55,334 bases of DNA from the NCBI GenBank assembly GCA_012729555.1, contig JAAYCX010000003.1, positions 1-55,334 on the forward strand, in the 5' to 3' direction. Below are positions 17,691 through 26,350 of the stretch, piece by piece (the stretch's first letter is position 1; each line of letters begins with the position of its first letter). The notes under the pieces were generated by a model. That model did not search any database. It was not told the origin of the DNA and was given only the letters and a program-made list of their open reading frames with translations. Source of the DNA: Acidobacteriota bacterium. Its GTDB lineage: Bacteria > Acidobacteriota > UBA6911. The translations under genes were made by a program, and so were the position numbers.

Positions 17691-19640
17691 TTACGTGTTC
17701 CGGGCGCCCGCGTGCTTCACGAAATTGAGCGCGCCCCCGGCCAGGAGTTTCCGCCGGTCGCGATCGGAGACGTCCAGGATCGCGACGATTTCCCGCCCGC
17801 CGATCCTGACCGGGATCTCGGACGCCCCCGCGGCGACGAGATGTCTCACCCCCGGGAACAGGACCGTATCGTCCTGGCGTACGAGGTCGTAGTCCGAGGG
17901 ATTCCTGAACGTCAGCGGCAGGATGCCGAAGTTGACCAGGTTGGCCTTGTGGATGCGGGCGATGCTCTTGGCGATCTTAGCCCGGATCCCCAGGCAGCGG
18001 GGGGCGAGGGCCGCGTGCTCCCGCGACGACCCCTGGCCGTAGTTCTCCCCCCCGATCACCACCCCGTTCGCCCGGGTCCGCGCCCGCTCCGCGAATCCGG
18101 GGTCGAGCGGCTCGAAGACGAACCTGCTGATGGCGGGGATATTGCTGCGCAACGGCAAGACCCGGTTCCCGGCCGGCATGATGGTATCGGTGGAGATGTC
18201 GTCGCCCACTTTCAGGATTACGGAAGCCTCTAGCTCCTCCGGAAGCTCGTCGAACCGCGGGAGCGGGACGATATTCGGGCCTGTCACCACCTCCACCCGC
18301 GCGGCCTGTTCCGGCGGGAGCGGGAACAGGATGCCCGCGTCGTCCAGGAGATATCTTTCCGGGTTCGTCACCGCCGGCCACGGCAGCAGCTCCCCGAGTT
18401 TGCGCGGATCGGTGATCCGGCCGAAGAGAGCGGCCGCCGCCGCGGTTTCCGGCGAGCAGAGATACACCCGGTCGTCCCGGGTGCCGCTGCGGCCGGGGAA
18501 GTTCCGGGGGAAGGTCCGCAGGGACACCTGGCCCGTCCCCGGCGCCTGCCCCATGCCTATGCACCCGAGGCAGCCGGGCTGGTGAATCTGGGCTCCGGCC
18601 CGCAGCAGCATCAGCACGCCCCCCCGGGCCGCGACGTTCTCGAGCACCTGCCGGCTCCCCGGGTTGATGTTCAGGGAGATGCGGGGCGCGATGCGCCTTC
18701 CCTCCAGGATCCGGCAGACGGTCATCAGGTCGCGAAAGGAGGAATTGACCGAACTCCCGATGATCACCTGGTCGACCGGGGTGCCCGCCGCCTCGGCGAC
18801 GGGCACGACGTTGCCGGGGGAGGAAGGGCGGGCGATCAGGGGCTCCACCCGCGAGAGGTCGATCTCGTCGTACTCGTCGTAGGCGGCATCCGGGTCGGCG
18901 GCGAGCGGCTGCCAGGCGGAACCCCGCCCCTCGGACTCCAGGAACTCCCGGGTCCGGCGGTCGGAAGGAAAGAGCGAAGAGGTGGCCCCGAGTTCGGCGC
19001 CCATGTTGCCGATGGTGCCGCGATCGGTGGCCGACAGGGTTTCCACGCCGGGCCCGTAATACTCGATGATCTTCCCGAGCCCCCCCTCGACCGTATGGCG
19101 GCGGAGCATCTCCAGGATCACGTCCTTTCCCGATACCCAGGGCTGGAGCCTTCCGGTGAGCCGGATCCCCCAGATCGCCGGGCAGGCGAGATGGAACGGG
19201 TGCCCCGCCATGGCGATCGCCACATCCAGGCCGCCGGCGCCGATGGCCAGCATCCCGAGGCCGGCCGCCGTCGGGGTGTGGGAATCGGCGCCGAGCAGGA
19301 TCCTGCCCGGGACGCCGAAGCGTTCCAGGTGCACCTGGTGCGAGACTCCGTTCCCCGCCCGGGAAAGGTGGAGGCCGAAACGCTGCGCCGCCGTCGTCAG
19401 GAAAGCGTGATCGTCGGCGTTCCGGTTGTCGGTCTGAAGCAGGTTGTGGTCGATGTACTGCGCCGCCAGCTCGATGCCCACCCGTTCGGCCCCCAGGGCC
19501 ATGAACTCCAGCATCGCCATGGTACCCGTGGCGTCCTGCAGCAGGGCGTGATCGATCCGGATCGCGATCTCGGATCCCGGTTTCAGTTCCCCCTGCACCA
19601 GGTGCGCCTCGAGGATTTTCGCAGCCAGGTTCTCGCCCAC
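17691..19640 (-). CDS. Aconitate hydratase, Aquifex type
   Basis: The protein has 649 residues, shorter than AcnA (about 890) and in the range of the Aquifex-type aconitases of anaerobes. Seen in sequence: the substrate-site region DHALLQDATGTMAMLEF, GADSHTPTAAGLGMLAIGAGGLDVA, the cluster cysteines (one in TVCRILEGRR, two in QPGCLGCIGMGQAPG), and the swivel domain with GDDISTDTIMPAG, GENYGQGSSREHAAL and IHKANLVNFGILPL. It interconverts citrate and isocitrate in the TCA cycle. The gene follows the octahaem cytochrome gene by 15 bp on the same strand, an unusual partner. The start MGENLA lies at 19640. Confidence 0.9.
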   Translation of the reverse strand: MGENLAAKILEAHLVQGELKPGSEIAIRIDHALLQDATGTMAMLEFMALGAERVGIELAAQYIDHNLLQTDNRNADDHAFLTTAAQRFGLHLSRAGNGVSHQVHLERFGVPGRILLGADSHTPTAAGLGMLAIGAGGLDVAIAMAGHPFHLACPAIWGIRLTGRLQPWVSGKDVILEMLRRHTVEGGLGKIIEYYGPGVETLSATDRGTIGNMGAELGATSSLFPSDRRTREFLESEGRGSAWQPLAADPDAAYDEYDEIDLSRVEPLIARPSSPGNVVPVAEAAGTPVDQVIIGSSVNSSFRDLMTVCRILEGRRIAPRISLNINPGSRQVLENVAARGGVLMLLRAGAQIHQPGCLGCIGMGQAPGTGQVSLRTFPRNFPGRSGTRDDRVYLCSPETAAAAALFGRITDPRKLGELLPWPAVTNPERYLLDDAGILFPLPPEQAARVEVVTGPNIVPLPRFDELPEELEASVILKVGDDISTDTIMPAGNRVLPLRSNIPAISRFVFEPLDPGFAERARTRANGVVIGGENYGQGSSREHAALAPRCLGIRAKIAKSIARIHKANLVNFGILPLTFRNPSDYDLVRQDDTVLFPGVRHLVAAGASEIPVRIGGREIVAILDVSDRDRRKLLAGGALNFVKHAGARNT

Positions 19641-19655
19641 GTGTCTCCTTTCCAG

Positions 19656-20933
19656 TCATCGGCCCCCTGCGGCCGGCGTTTCCGTCCGGCGGTTTTTTCG
19701 CAGGACATCACCTAGGTATTGGATTTCGGTCAGGCTCTGCTTCAATTCGCTCCATCCATACCAGAAGGCGTAATCGGGGTTGGCGTGGAACGCACCCTGA
19801 AACGCGCGCATCCGATGCTGCTGGAACATGATGAAGAGCTTCTGTTCGATCGGGGTGGGGGCATCGTGAAAGGCGAACAGGTCGGGGAACGCAAACTCGT
19901 AGCTTTCAGGCTTTTCCAGGATGCCGTCCCGGTAAAGCGCCGCGACGGTCCGGATCGCCTCCGCCATCACGCGATCGGCTTCGCGTATCATGAAATCGCC
20001 CTTGGCCAGCTCGCCCCGGGCAAAATTCCCGCTGTGGCACCGGCTGCACGCGGCCAGCATCCGGTCCCTTTCCCGCTGCCATTCCTCCCGGTTGAGGCGC
20101 GCCATCTGGGCGCCCTGGACTACCAGCAGGCGGCTGGTGGTGTTTTTATCCTCCCCCAGGATATGGAGCGCCTGCAGGATGGTGGAAACGTCCTCCTCCC
20201 ATTGAGGGTCCTCCGGCATGGGGAAGCGAAGGCCGAGGAAGCCCCAGGCGGTGCGCACCTCGTGATTGCCCTCCGGCATGTGGCAGGTCTGGCACGCCGG
20301 CGCCGCAGCGGTATCCGGCAGCACGCCGCCCTGTTTCAGCAGCAAGCGCACGCCGTGCTTGGAGGCCGAATACATCTCCCATTGCGCGTGGTCGAAGCCC
20401 ATGTGGCAGGTCCGGCAGGCCTGCGGCTGCCGCGCTTCCACGACCGAAAAAGTGTGCCTCGTGTGACAGGCGTCGCAGGACGCGGTGCCGAACCCGGGGG
20501 AGTCCTGTTTGATCAGCCGGAGGTCGTCCTCGGTTTTCACTCCGATCTTATGGCATCCCCCGCAGCCCTTCACACCCTCGGTGGCCCCGGCCGGCTGCCA
20601 ATGCATCGTGGGCATGGACTTCATCGCCGCCCAGGCGAGGGCATGCTTTCCCGCTTTGTACTGCCGGACGCGTTCGGCATGGCAGGGGGCGCAGGTTTCG
20701 GGCCCGGGGATCCGGGCCAGGGCCGCGTCGGCCGCCGAATGGTGCAGGTTTCCGTGGCAGGCGGCGCAATCCAGCCCGATCGCCCCGTGCCGGCTGATCT
20801 TCCAGTCGTTGACGATGCCGGGCGAGGTCGTGGCGTGGCAATCCACGCACTCCGACGCGGCGGCCGGGAGGGCGCAGTACAGGAGCGCCAGGGTCCATGG
20901 AAACAGAAGCGGGAATCGGCCCGGGATGTTCAT
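19656..20933 (-). CDS. Octahaem cytochrome c, hydroxylamine oxidoreductase family
   Basis: The protein has 425 residues, with a signal peptide (about residues 1-27). Eight CxxCH haem sites can be counted in order: CVDCH, CAACH, CAPCH, CGGCH, CDACH, CRTCH, CQTCH, CSRCH. The HAO-family marks WEMYSASKHG and, near the end, FWYGWSELKQSLTEI are present. The C-terminal segment has no obvious equivalent of the tyrosine that cross-links the catalytic haem in oxidative HAO, which favours a reductive enzyme (nitrite or hydroxylamine reduction). It acts in the periplasm. GGAGGG lies 9 nt before ATG 20933; the frame extends upstream but without signal. Confidence 0.87.
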   Translation of the reverse strand: MNIPGRFPLLFPWTLALLYCALPAAASECVDCHATTSPGIVNDWKISRHGAIGLDCAACHGNLHHSAADAALARIPGPETCAPCHAERVRQYKAGKHALAWAAMKSMPTMHWQPAGATEGVKGCGGCHKIGVKTEDDLRLIKQDSPGFGTASCDACHTRHTFSVVEARQPQACRTCHMGFDHAQWEMYSASKHGVRLLLKQGGVLPDTAAAPACQTCHMPEGNHEVRTAWGFLGLRFPMPEDPQWEEDVSTILQALHILGEDKNTTSRLLVVQGAQMARLNREEWQRERDRMLAACSRCHSGNFARGELAKGDFMIREADRVMAEAIRTVAALYRDGILEKPESYEFAFPDLFAFHDAPTPIEQKLFIMFQQHRMRAFQGAFHANPDYAFWYGWSELKQSLTEIQYLGDVLRKNRRTETPAAGGR

Positions 20934-21160
20934 GGTTGTTTTCCCTCCGGATGGGTTCACTGCCCGCGGATGGGGAACGCCAGGATCCGCGCCCGCAAAA
21001 TCGGGATGCTGTTATTCATAATCATCCCCGGCCGGGCGGGCCCCGTCAACCGCAATCGGAGCCGGGCCGCACAGGGCGGCGCCATCGGGCGTCATGCTCC
21101 ATCGGGACCGCGGCCGGGAGCAAGGCTTCCGAAATTCAGGTCCCGGCGGATCCGGCCCAC
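20934..21160. other. Intergenic region without recognised gene
   Basis: With the repeat copy that follows, this forms the 540-bp divergent region between the octahaem cytochrome gene and the zinc-ribbon operon. I see no ORF with start signals or family features in it. Confidence 0.5.
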
Positions 21161-21240
21161 TTCTTCTTGACTGGAGCGGCTTTATATCCGAAGATCCCCG
21201 CGAAGAAGATCGAAAGTGAAGCACAACCCTATCGATGGCC
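21161..21240 (+). repeat. Dispersed intergenic repeat, copy D (diverged)
   Basis: A weak copy: TCTTGACTGGAGCGGC, TTTATATCCGAAGATCCCCGCGA and GATCGAAAG align with the central part of the repeat. The 5' and 3' ends are not recognisable. Confidence 0.4.
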
Positions 21241-21473
21241 GAAAGGGTTCAAGGGATATCGAAGAGATGGCCGCGCCGGGAAGCACGCTGTTCCCGGCCT
21301 GATTTTTCGTGGCGGCGGGGCCCCTCCCCGGTGCGACACGCCCGAGCGGCCGAATCCGGATGCGCGGGAGGGCGTTCCCTCGAGGGAGCGCTCACCCGAA
21401 CGGGAAGCGGGGGCGCCCTCCCGTGCAAAAGCACGGACGCCTGCACATCGAAGTCAGCGACCTGGAAGCCGCG

Positions 21474-22085
21474 ATGACAACAATCCGTTCACTATGCGGA
21501 CGCATGCTCGTATGGACCGTCCTTGTCCTGTGCGGAACCGGCCTGCTGCTGCAGGACAGCGTCAGCGAGTACGCCTATTACCGGTTCGGCCTCTCCTTGC
21601 GCAAGGAGGAGTGGAGCTTCCTGTTTATGGGCCTGGTCAATGCCGCCTATGCCCTGATCCTCCTGCTGAAGCTGACTGCGGCCGTGTGGCGCCGGTTCAA
21701 GGCGCCCCCCGGCGGGAGTGTGAGCCGCCTGGCGCGCGAATGGGTCGTGTGGTTGTTGATCCTTTTCTGCGCAGCCGGGCTATGCCTGACCGAAGGCGAG
21801 GATATCAGCGCCTTTTTCCTGATCGCGGCGAATGCGGTTTATGTCCTGGTCCTGCTGATCCGGATGTTCGCGGCCCTGGCCCGCGGGCAAAGGAAGCCGG
21901 AAGGGCGGGTCCGCCACCCCGGCGCCCCGACCATCCCCTCCCGGCCGATCGACCCGGAGACCGCCTCCCCGGCGCGCCCGAAATACTGTTCCGCCTGCGG
22001 CGCCGGACTGGAGCCGGGGGACCGTTACTGTCCGCAATGCGGCCAAGAGCTTTCCGGACCCTCCCCGGAAGGGGAACCGGCATGA
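21474..22085 (+). CDS. Membrane protein with C-terminal zinc ribbon
   Basis: The protein has 203 residues. Four hydrophobic segments (around residues 10-25, 45-65, 87-105 and 112-130) predict a polytopic membrane protein. After a Pro-rich linker the C-terminus has CSACGAGLEPGDRYCPQC, a zinc ribbon with two CxxC knuckles. The stop overlaps the start of the giant gene by 4 bp (ATGA), so the two are translationally coupled. The start ATG 21474 has GGAAGC upstream; the frame continues to 21309 without a better signal. No function known. Confidence 0.75.
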   Translation: MTTIRSLCGRMLVWTVLVLCGTGLLLQDSVSEYAYYRFGLSLRKEEWSFLFMGLVNAAYALILLLKLTAAVWRRFKAPPGGSVSRLAREWVVWLLILFCAAGLCLTEGEDISAFFLIAANAVYVLVLLIRMFAALARGQRKPEGRVRHPGAPTIPSRPIDPETASPARPKYCSACGAGLEPGDRYCPQCGQELSGPSPEGEPA

Positions 22086-25000
22086 AGCGACGCCTTCTCC
22101 CCTTCATCAGGAGCCTCGCGATCTCGGGCATCGTCTTTGCCGCCGGTTATGCAATATCCCTGGAGCACAGGGCGGCCGGCATCCTCTTTCTTGCGCTCTA
22201 TTCCACCTTCATGGTGGTGCGGGCCTACCGGAAACCGATTCCACTCGGCTTTTTGACGGCCCTGCTTCCGGGCCTGATGGCCTCCCTTTCCTACGCCATT
22301 CAGAGCGGCGTCATGGACTACGGCGATTCGGACCTGCCCCTGATCGGTCTCCTCCTCGGCATCGTGCCCGGAACCCTCATGGGCGCCGGGCACCGGGTCT
22401 ATGCCGCGAACGGCCGCCTCTGGGCCAGAAAGGGGTTCCCGTACCTGCTGCTGTGGGGCGTTTCCTACCTGATCACCCAGGTCGCCGCGCTCGCGGGCGT
22501 CCGGGAGATTTCCGGGGGGGCCCTGGCCCTGTCCGGGTTTACGACCTCGTCGCTGGCGATCCTCTCGCTTTTCCTGGCCGCAAAATATCGCAGGGGCAAG
22601 CGAAAGTTCTTCAGCCCGGTCGTGTCCTCCGCGGCGATATCTCTCGTCCTGTTGCCCGCCTTCATCGCCACGGCGCCCGAATCCTCCAACGCGGGAAAGA
22701 CGACGGCGCGGGATGCGGAAGAAGCCCTGTCCCTGCTGGTCGCCCATGGCGATATCGTGCGTCATTTCCCCGGGTTCGGAAATTCCCGGGAGGAGCGCTG
22801 GAACCTGGACGGCAATCCGCTCTTCGGGAAACCGGGCAATCCCGACAGCTCCGCGGAAGTAAGGTATGCCGCCCGGAATGTCGGCAGGCTGCAACTGCAG
22901 CTCTGGGCAGGCGGTGAACCGAAGCTGCCGGTTCTGCTGAAAGAGATGGACAGGGACTCCGATCCTTTGAACCGCGAGTGGTATCCGCATCGATGGCAGT
23001 CCGGAAATATCTTCGTTTGCGCCGCGCATGGCGACAGCCCGGGCGGATCTTATCAGGGCCACGCATATGTCGAGTACGGGCCATGGTTTCTGGAGGTGGA
23101 ATACGACGATTATTCGGAATCGGCCGACGTACTGGGCGCCCTGAGGCGCTTCGCGACCTTTCTCGAAGAGAGGCTTGTCGATATCGAGTACGCGCGAAAC
23201 GGCGGGGGCTCCTTTGCAGTCGTCCCGCCGGGAGGCGGAAAAACGGACATATCCGCGACCCAGGAGGTTGCCGATGCCGGTGCGGCCGCCGCCCTTATTC
23301 AACTGCTGGCGGCCGCGATCATGGCTGCCGCCGCCTCGGGCGCCTCGACCGGCGCCGGCGCCGCCGGAACCGCGGAAGACCCGGGTTATGAGGATCTGAA
23401 CAGGTCCGGAGAAGCGCTTCCATCGACGCGGTTGGCGGACCCGGATACGGGAGAGCCGCTTCCGGAGGAGAAGGGGAGGTACCTGGTTTGGGGCCGATGG
23501 GTCGATGGGGATGAAGCGGTGCGCTGGGTGCGCGAGCGGGAATCCGCCCGGGCGGCCCGCAGCGCCGAGATCGACAGGCGCTTTGCCGATGAACGGGCCG
23601 GGAGGCAGGCCCAAGCGGATGCCGATCACCGGGCCCGAGGCGATCGCTACGATGCCGCCGACGGGACCTGGTATACGGCCGGGTACGATCAGGCGCGGCT
23701 GGCGGAAGCCCGACAAGCGGCCCGGAAAAGATTCAGCGCCGAAATGCTGGAAAAGAACCGCAACCACGCGGCCGATCGATTGCGCGGGATGCTTGCGGCG
23801 GAGGGGACCGACGCCGGCGTCGTGGATGCCATGATCGCCGCGGGGCAGTGGGATGACGTATGCAGCATGTTCCGCGACAGGGTGTACCAGGGGATAAAGG
23901 ATTCCATTGCGCAGCATGCGGCCGAGCGCCGCTGGGAGACGGCGGCCCAGGTCGGGGAGTACGCGGCCACCGTGGTCGAAAACGCGTCCAAGGCAAGCAT
24001 CGTGGCGCTGGCGGGGGGACCGGCATGGATTGCCGCCGGGGGATCCGCGCTCACGGGAATGGGCGCGGCCGCGGTGGCTACCGGCGCCATCGGCGCCGCC
24101 GGTGAAACCACCTCCGCGGTGCTGGATGTTGAGGAGATGCTGCGCAAGACCCCGATTACGCGGAAAAACCGCTTTGACGTCGCCTATGATATCTCAACCC
24201 ACGTGGCCAAGGGCTTCGGCGCCGGATTCGTTTCCGGGGCCAAGGATGGGGCCATCGGTGTGTATTGCGGTCGGCCCGGTCTCGGAAAGTCTGTGAAGAT
24301 CCTGCTTCCGGCGGCGGGCGATTTCGTGGAAACCGGGCTGCGGACCAGGGACCTGTCCAAGGCGGCGAAGACCGGAGCGCTCTCCGCGGCCGGGGAATAC
24401 CTGGGCGGGAAAATCGACGGCATCCATGGCCGCATGGCCCGGGAAGCGGCGGGAACGGCGCTTTCGGCCGCGTCGGGGGGCGCGGGCAGCTATATCAACG
24501 GAGGCGATTTCGGCGAGGGCGCCATCAAGGGAATCGCCGGCAGGGTCGGCTCCAAGCTGGGGGACGCGGTCGCCCGGGGCCGTTCCGATCCGGGGCAGCT
24601 TCAGAATCCTGAAGCAGCCATGGAAGCCGATGCGGCGTCGCATCGCTCCGCTGCCGACGGTGAAGCGGAAGCCAGGCTGCGGAAAACCCTGGATGACGCC
24701 GCAGCCGAAAGGAATCGCACCATCCCGATCGAGGACCAGCCCGAAATCATCCGGAAACTTCACGAGTCGATGCGGGACGTCGAGGACACCGATCCCGCAA
24801 CCGGTCGTTCCAGGATCGTCAAAAAGGTGGACCCGAAGCTCGCTTGCGACCAATTGCGCGACACCGCCTCGAGCCGCCTCGCCAAGCAGGCGGATCCGGA
24901 ACTCAGGGAGGCCATGATCCGGACCCGGCAGGAGGACCTGTACGATCCCCCCGCCCGGGCGACCATCGAGCGGGTCGCACAGAAGCCGGAAGTCCAGGCC

Positions 25001-26350
25001 ATGATGCGGCCGGGAGACAGACTCGTGCTCGAAGGGTATTCCACGCCCGGCGCCCCTCCGTCGCTCGGGGCGGACCGGGACGGAATCATGTGCATCCTGC
25101 GCACCGATCCGGAAACAGGGAACGTGCAGCGGATCCAGCTCGACGGGAAACATTGGCACGACGCCGCCTACGAGGAATTTCACAAGCACACCATCCAGTA
25201 CGCCAACCGCGACGCCAACGGCAACATCACGCCGGAAACGGAGCCGGACTACCACCGGAGGCTGGAAGAGCTCGACTACCTCAAAAAACGCCCGCTGGAC
25301 CGGGAAACCATCGATCGTGTGCACGACCAGGTCCGGCGGAAGGTGAACGCGCAGATAGCGGCGGAAGACCTCTCCTTGAAGGAATCCGGCCGCCCCCCGG
25401 TGAGCGAGGCGGAGCGCCAGGCCCGGATCCAGGCGGGCGTCAAGACCCGTATCGACCGCCTCAACGGCCAGTTTCTTTCCGAGGACCAGGTCAGGGCCCG
25501 CGCCTGGGCCGCCAGCCGGAACCAGGTCTTTACCGACCCCTATCATGTCGAGGCCAGCCGCGACAATTCCAACCAGGCCCTGGCGGTGGTCACCGCCCCG
25601 GACGGGACCCGGAAGGTCGAAAGGGTGGAAATCGGCGTCGAAGTCGAAGGTACGGTGCGCCCGATCCGGGACGCGTTCGGCGAAGTCCGGACGGGCCCGG
25701 GCACGGTCGAAGGTCAGTCGGGCTCGAGACGCGGCATGATGGATTCCGAGGCGGCGGCCGGCATGTGGAAGCGGAAATCGGGGGATTATGTGGACGGCAA
25801 TCTTCCGGAAGCCCTCGCGCAGACACAGAAAGGCATCGCGCAGCAGATCAGGTTTATCGACGGGCAGCGCCGGGCGGGCATCCCGGTTCCGCCGCTGAAA
25901 GCCCATGACGCCGAGGCCATGACAATCCTGTCGGATCCAGGGCTGGCGACGGCGGACCCGGATACCCTGCAACAGGCCGATGCGCAGCTCCGGTCGATCC
26001 GGAAGGAGGATGGGACACCGGCGTATCCGGGTGGCATCCGGGAAGCGATCGAAAAGATTCCCGAGCAGAACCGGGTGCGGGATCTGGCCATCAGGGCGCA
26101 GGGAATTCCGGCTCAGGGCCCTCCGGCTCCGGCGGCACCGGAGGATGGGGTGACGGATGCCTCCGAAACCGTCCGGACGGCCGAAGGCCCGCTTGCGTCC
26201 GACGCCAACCGGAGCGGCATGCGGCATGGGGTTTCCAACCCCCGGACGGATGATCTGGAGGAACGGATCCGCCGGCTGGAAGAGGAGCGCGACCGGCTGG
26301 CCCGCCGGATAGCCGAGCGGGACAAGGGTCCCGAGGGAGGGAACGCGTGA
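22082..26350 (+). CDS. Giant membrane-anchored protein, polymorphic-toxin-like layout
   Basis: The protein has 1422 residues. Residues 1-200 hold about six hydrophobic segments. A soluble region follows (around 210-390, IFVCAAHGDSPGGSYQGHAY), then an Ala/Gly-rich stretch near 400-430. Next comes GRYLVWGRWVDGDEAVRWVRERE (about 464-488) and an Arg/Ala-rich helical region. A Gly/Ala hydrophobic repeat at about 636-675 runs into AGFVSGAKDGAIGVYCGRPG and AAKTGALSAAGEYLGGKIDG, patterns like the pre-toxin regions of polymorphic toxins. A late domain (about 970-1170) has GDRLVLEGY, LGADRDGIMCIL and VEASRDNSNQALAVV. The tail (1390-1416) is a short coiled coil. No catalytic motif is identified. It overlaps both neighbours by 4 bp. 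ATG 22082 is chosen because of the ATGA coupling. Confidence 0.7.
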   Translation: MKRRLLPFIRSLAISGIVFAAGYAISLEHRAAGILFLALYSTFMVVRAYRKPIPLGFLTALLPGLMASLSYAIQSGVMDYGDSDLPLIGLLLGIVPGTLMGAGHRVYAANGRLWARKGFPYLLLWGVSYLITQVAALAGVREISGGALALSGFTTSSLAILSLFLAAKYRRGKRKFFSPVVSSAAISLVLLPAFIATAPESSNAGKTTARDAEEALSLLVAHGDIVRHFPGFGNSREERWNLDGNPLFGKPGNPDSSAEVRYAARNVGRLQLQLWAGGEPKLPVLLKEMDRDSDPLNREWYPHRWQSGNIFVCAAHGDSPGGSYQGHAYVEYGPWFLEVEYDDYSESADVLGALRRFATFLEERLVDIEYARNGGGSFAVVPPGGGKTDISATQEVADAGAAAALIQLLAAAIMAAAASGASTGAGAAGTAEDPGYEDLNRSGEALPSTRLADPDTGEPLPEEKGRYLVWGRWVDGDEAVRWVRERESARAARSAEIDRRFADERAGRQAQADADHRARGDRYDAADGTWYTAGYDQARLAEARQAARKRFSAEMLEKNRNHAADRLRGMLAAEGTDAGVVDAMIAAGQWDDVCSMFRDRVYQGIKDSIAQHAAERRWETAAQVGEYAATVVENASKASIVALAGGPAWIAAGGSALTGMGAAAVATGAIGAAGETTSAVLDVEEMLRKTPITRKNRFDVAYDISTHVAKGFGAGFVSGAKDGAIGVYCGRPGLGKSVKILLPAAGDFVETGLRTRDLSKAAKTGALSAAGEYLGGKIDGIHGRMAREAAGTALSAASGGAGSYINGGDFGEGAIKGIAGRVGSKLGDAVARGRSDPGQLQNPEAAMEADAASHRSAADGEAEARLRKTLDDAAAERNRTIPIEDQPEIIRKLHESMRDVEDTDPATGRSRIVKKVDPKLACDQLRDTASSRLAKQADPELREAMIRTRQEDLYDPPARATIERVAQKPEVQAMMRPGDRLVLEGYSTPGAPPSLGADRDGIMCILRTDPETGNVQRIQLDGKHWHDAAYEEFHKHTIQYANRDANGNITPETEPDYHRRLEELDYLKKRPLDRETIDRVHDQVRRKVNAQIAAEDLSLKESGRPPVSEAERQARIQAGVKTRIDRLNGQFLSEDQVRARAWAASRNQVFTDPYHVEASRDNSNQALAVVTAPDGTRKVERVEIGVEVEGTVRPIRDAFGEVRTGPGTVEGQSGSRRGMMDSEAAAGMWKRKSGDYVDGNLPEALAQTQKGIAQQIRFIDGQRRAGIPVPPLKAHDAEAMTILSDPGLATADPDTLQQADAQLRSIRKEDGTPAYPGGIREAIEKIPEQNRVRDLAIRAQGIPAQGPPAPAAPEDGVTDASETVRTAEGPLASDANRSGMRHGVSNPRTDDLEERIRRLEEERDRLARRIAERDKGPEGGNA

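Noticed and set aside
20897-22081. The long open frame of the giant protein extends upstream to 20897 (1817 codons)
   Set aside because: The extension overlaps the zinc-ribbon membrane protein gene, runs into the cytochrome gene on the other strand and has no membrane-protein or domain features. ATG 22082 with ATGA coupling is the better start.
24194-26227. A 677-codon minus-strand frame opposite the giant gene
   Set aside because: It is a GC-driven shadow of the plus-strand gene with low-complexity Arg/Gly-rich text and no start signal; the same applies to the minus-strand frame 22025-23917.
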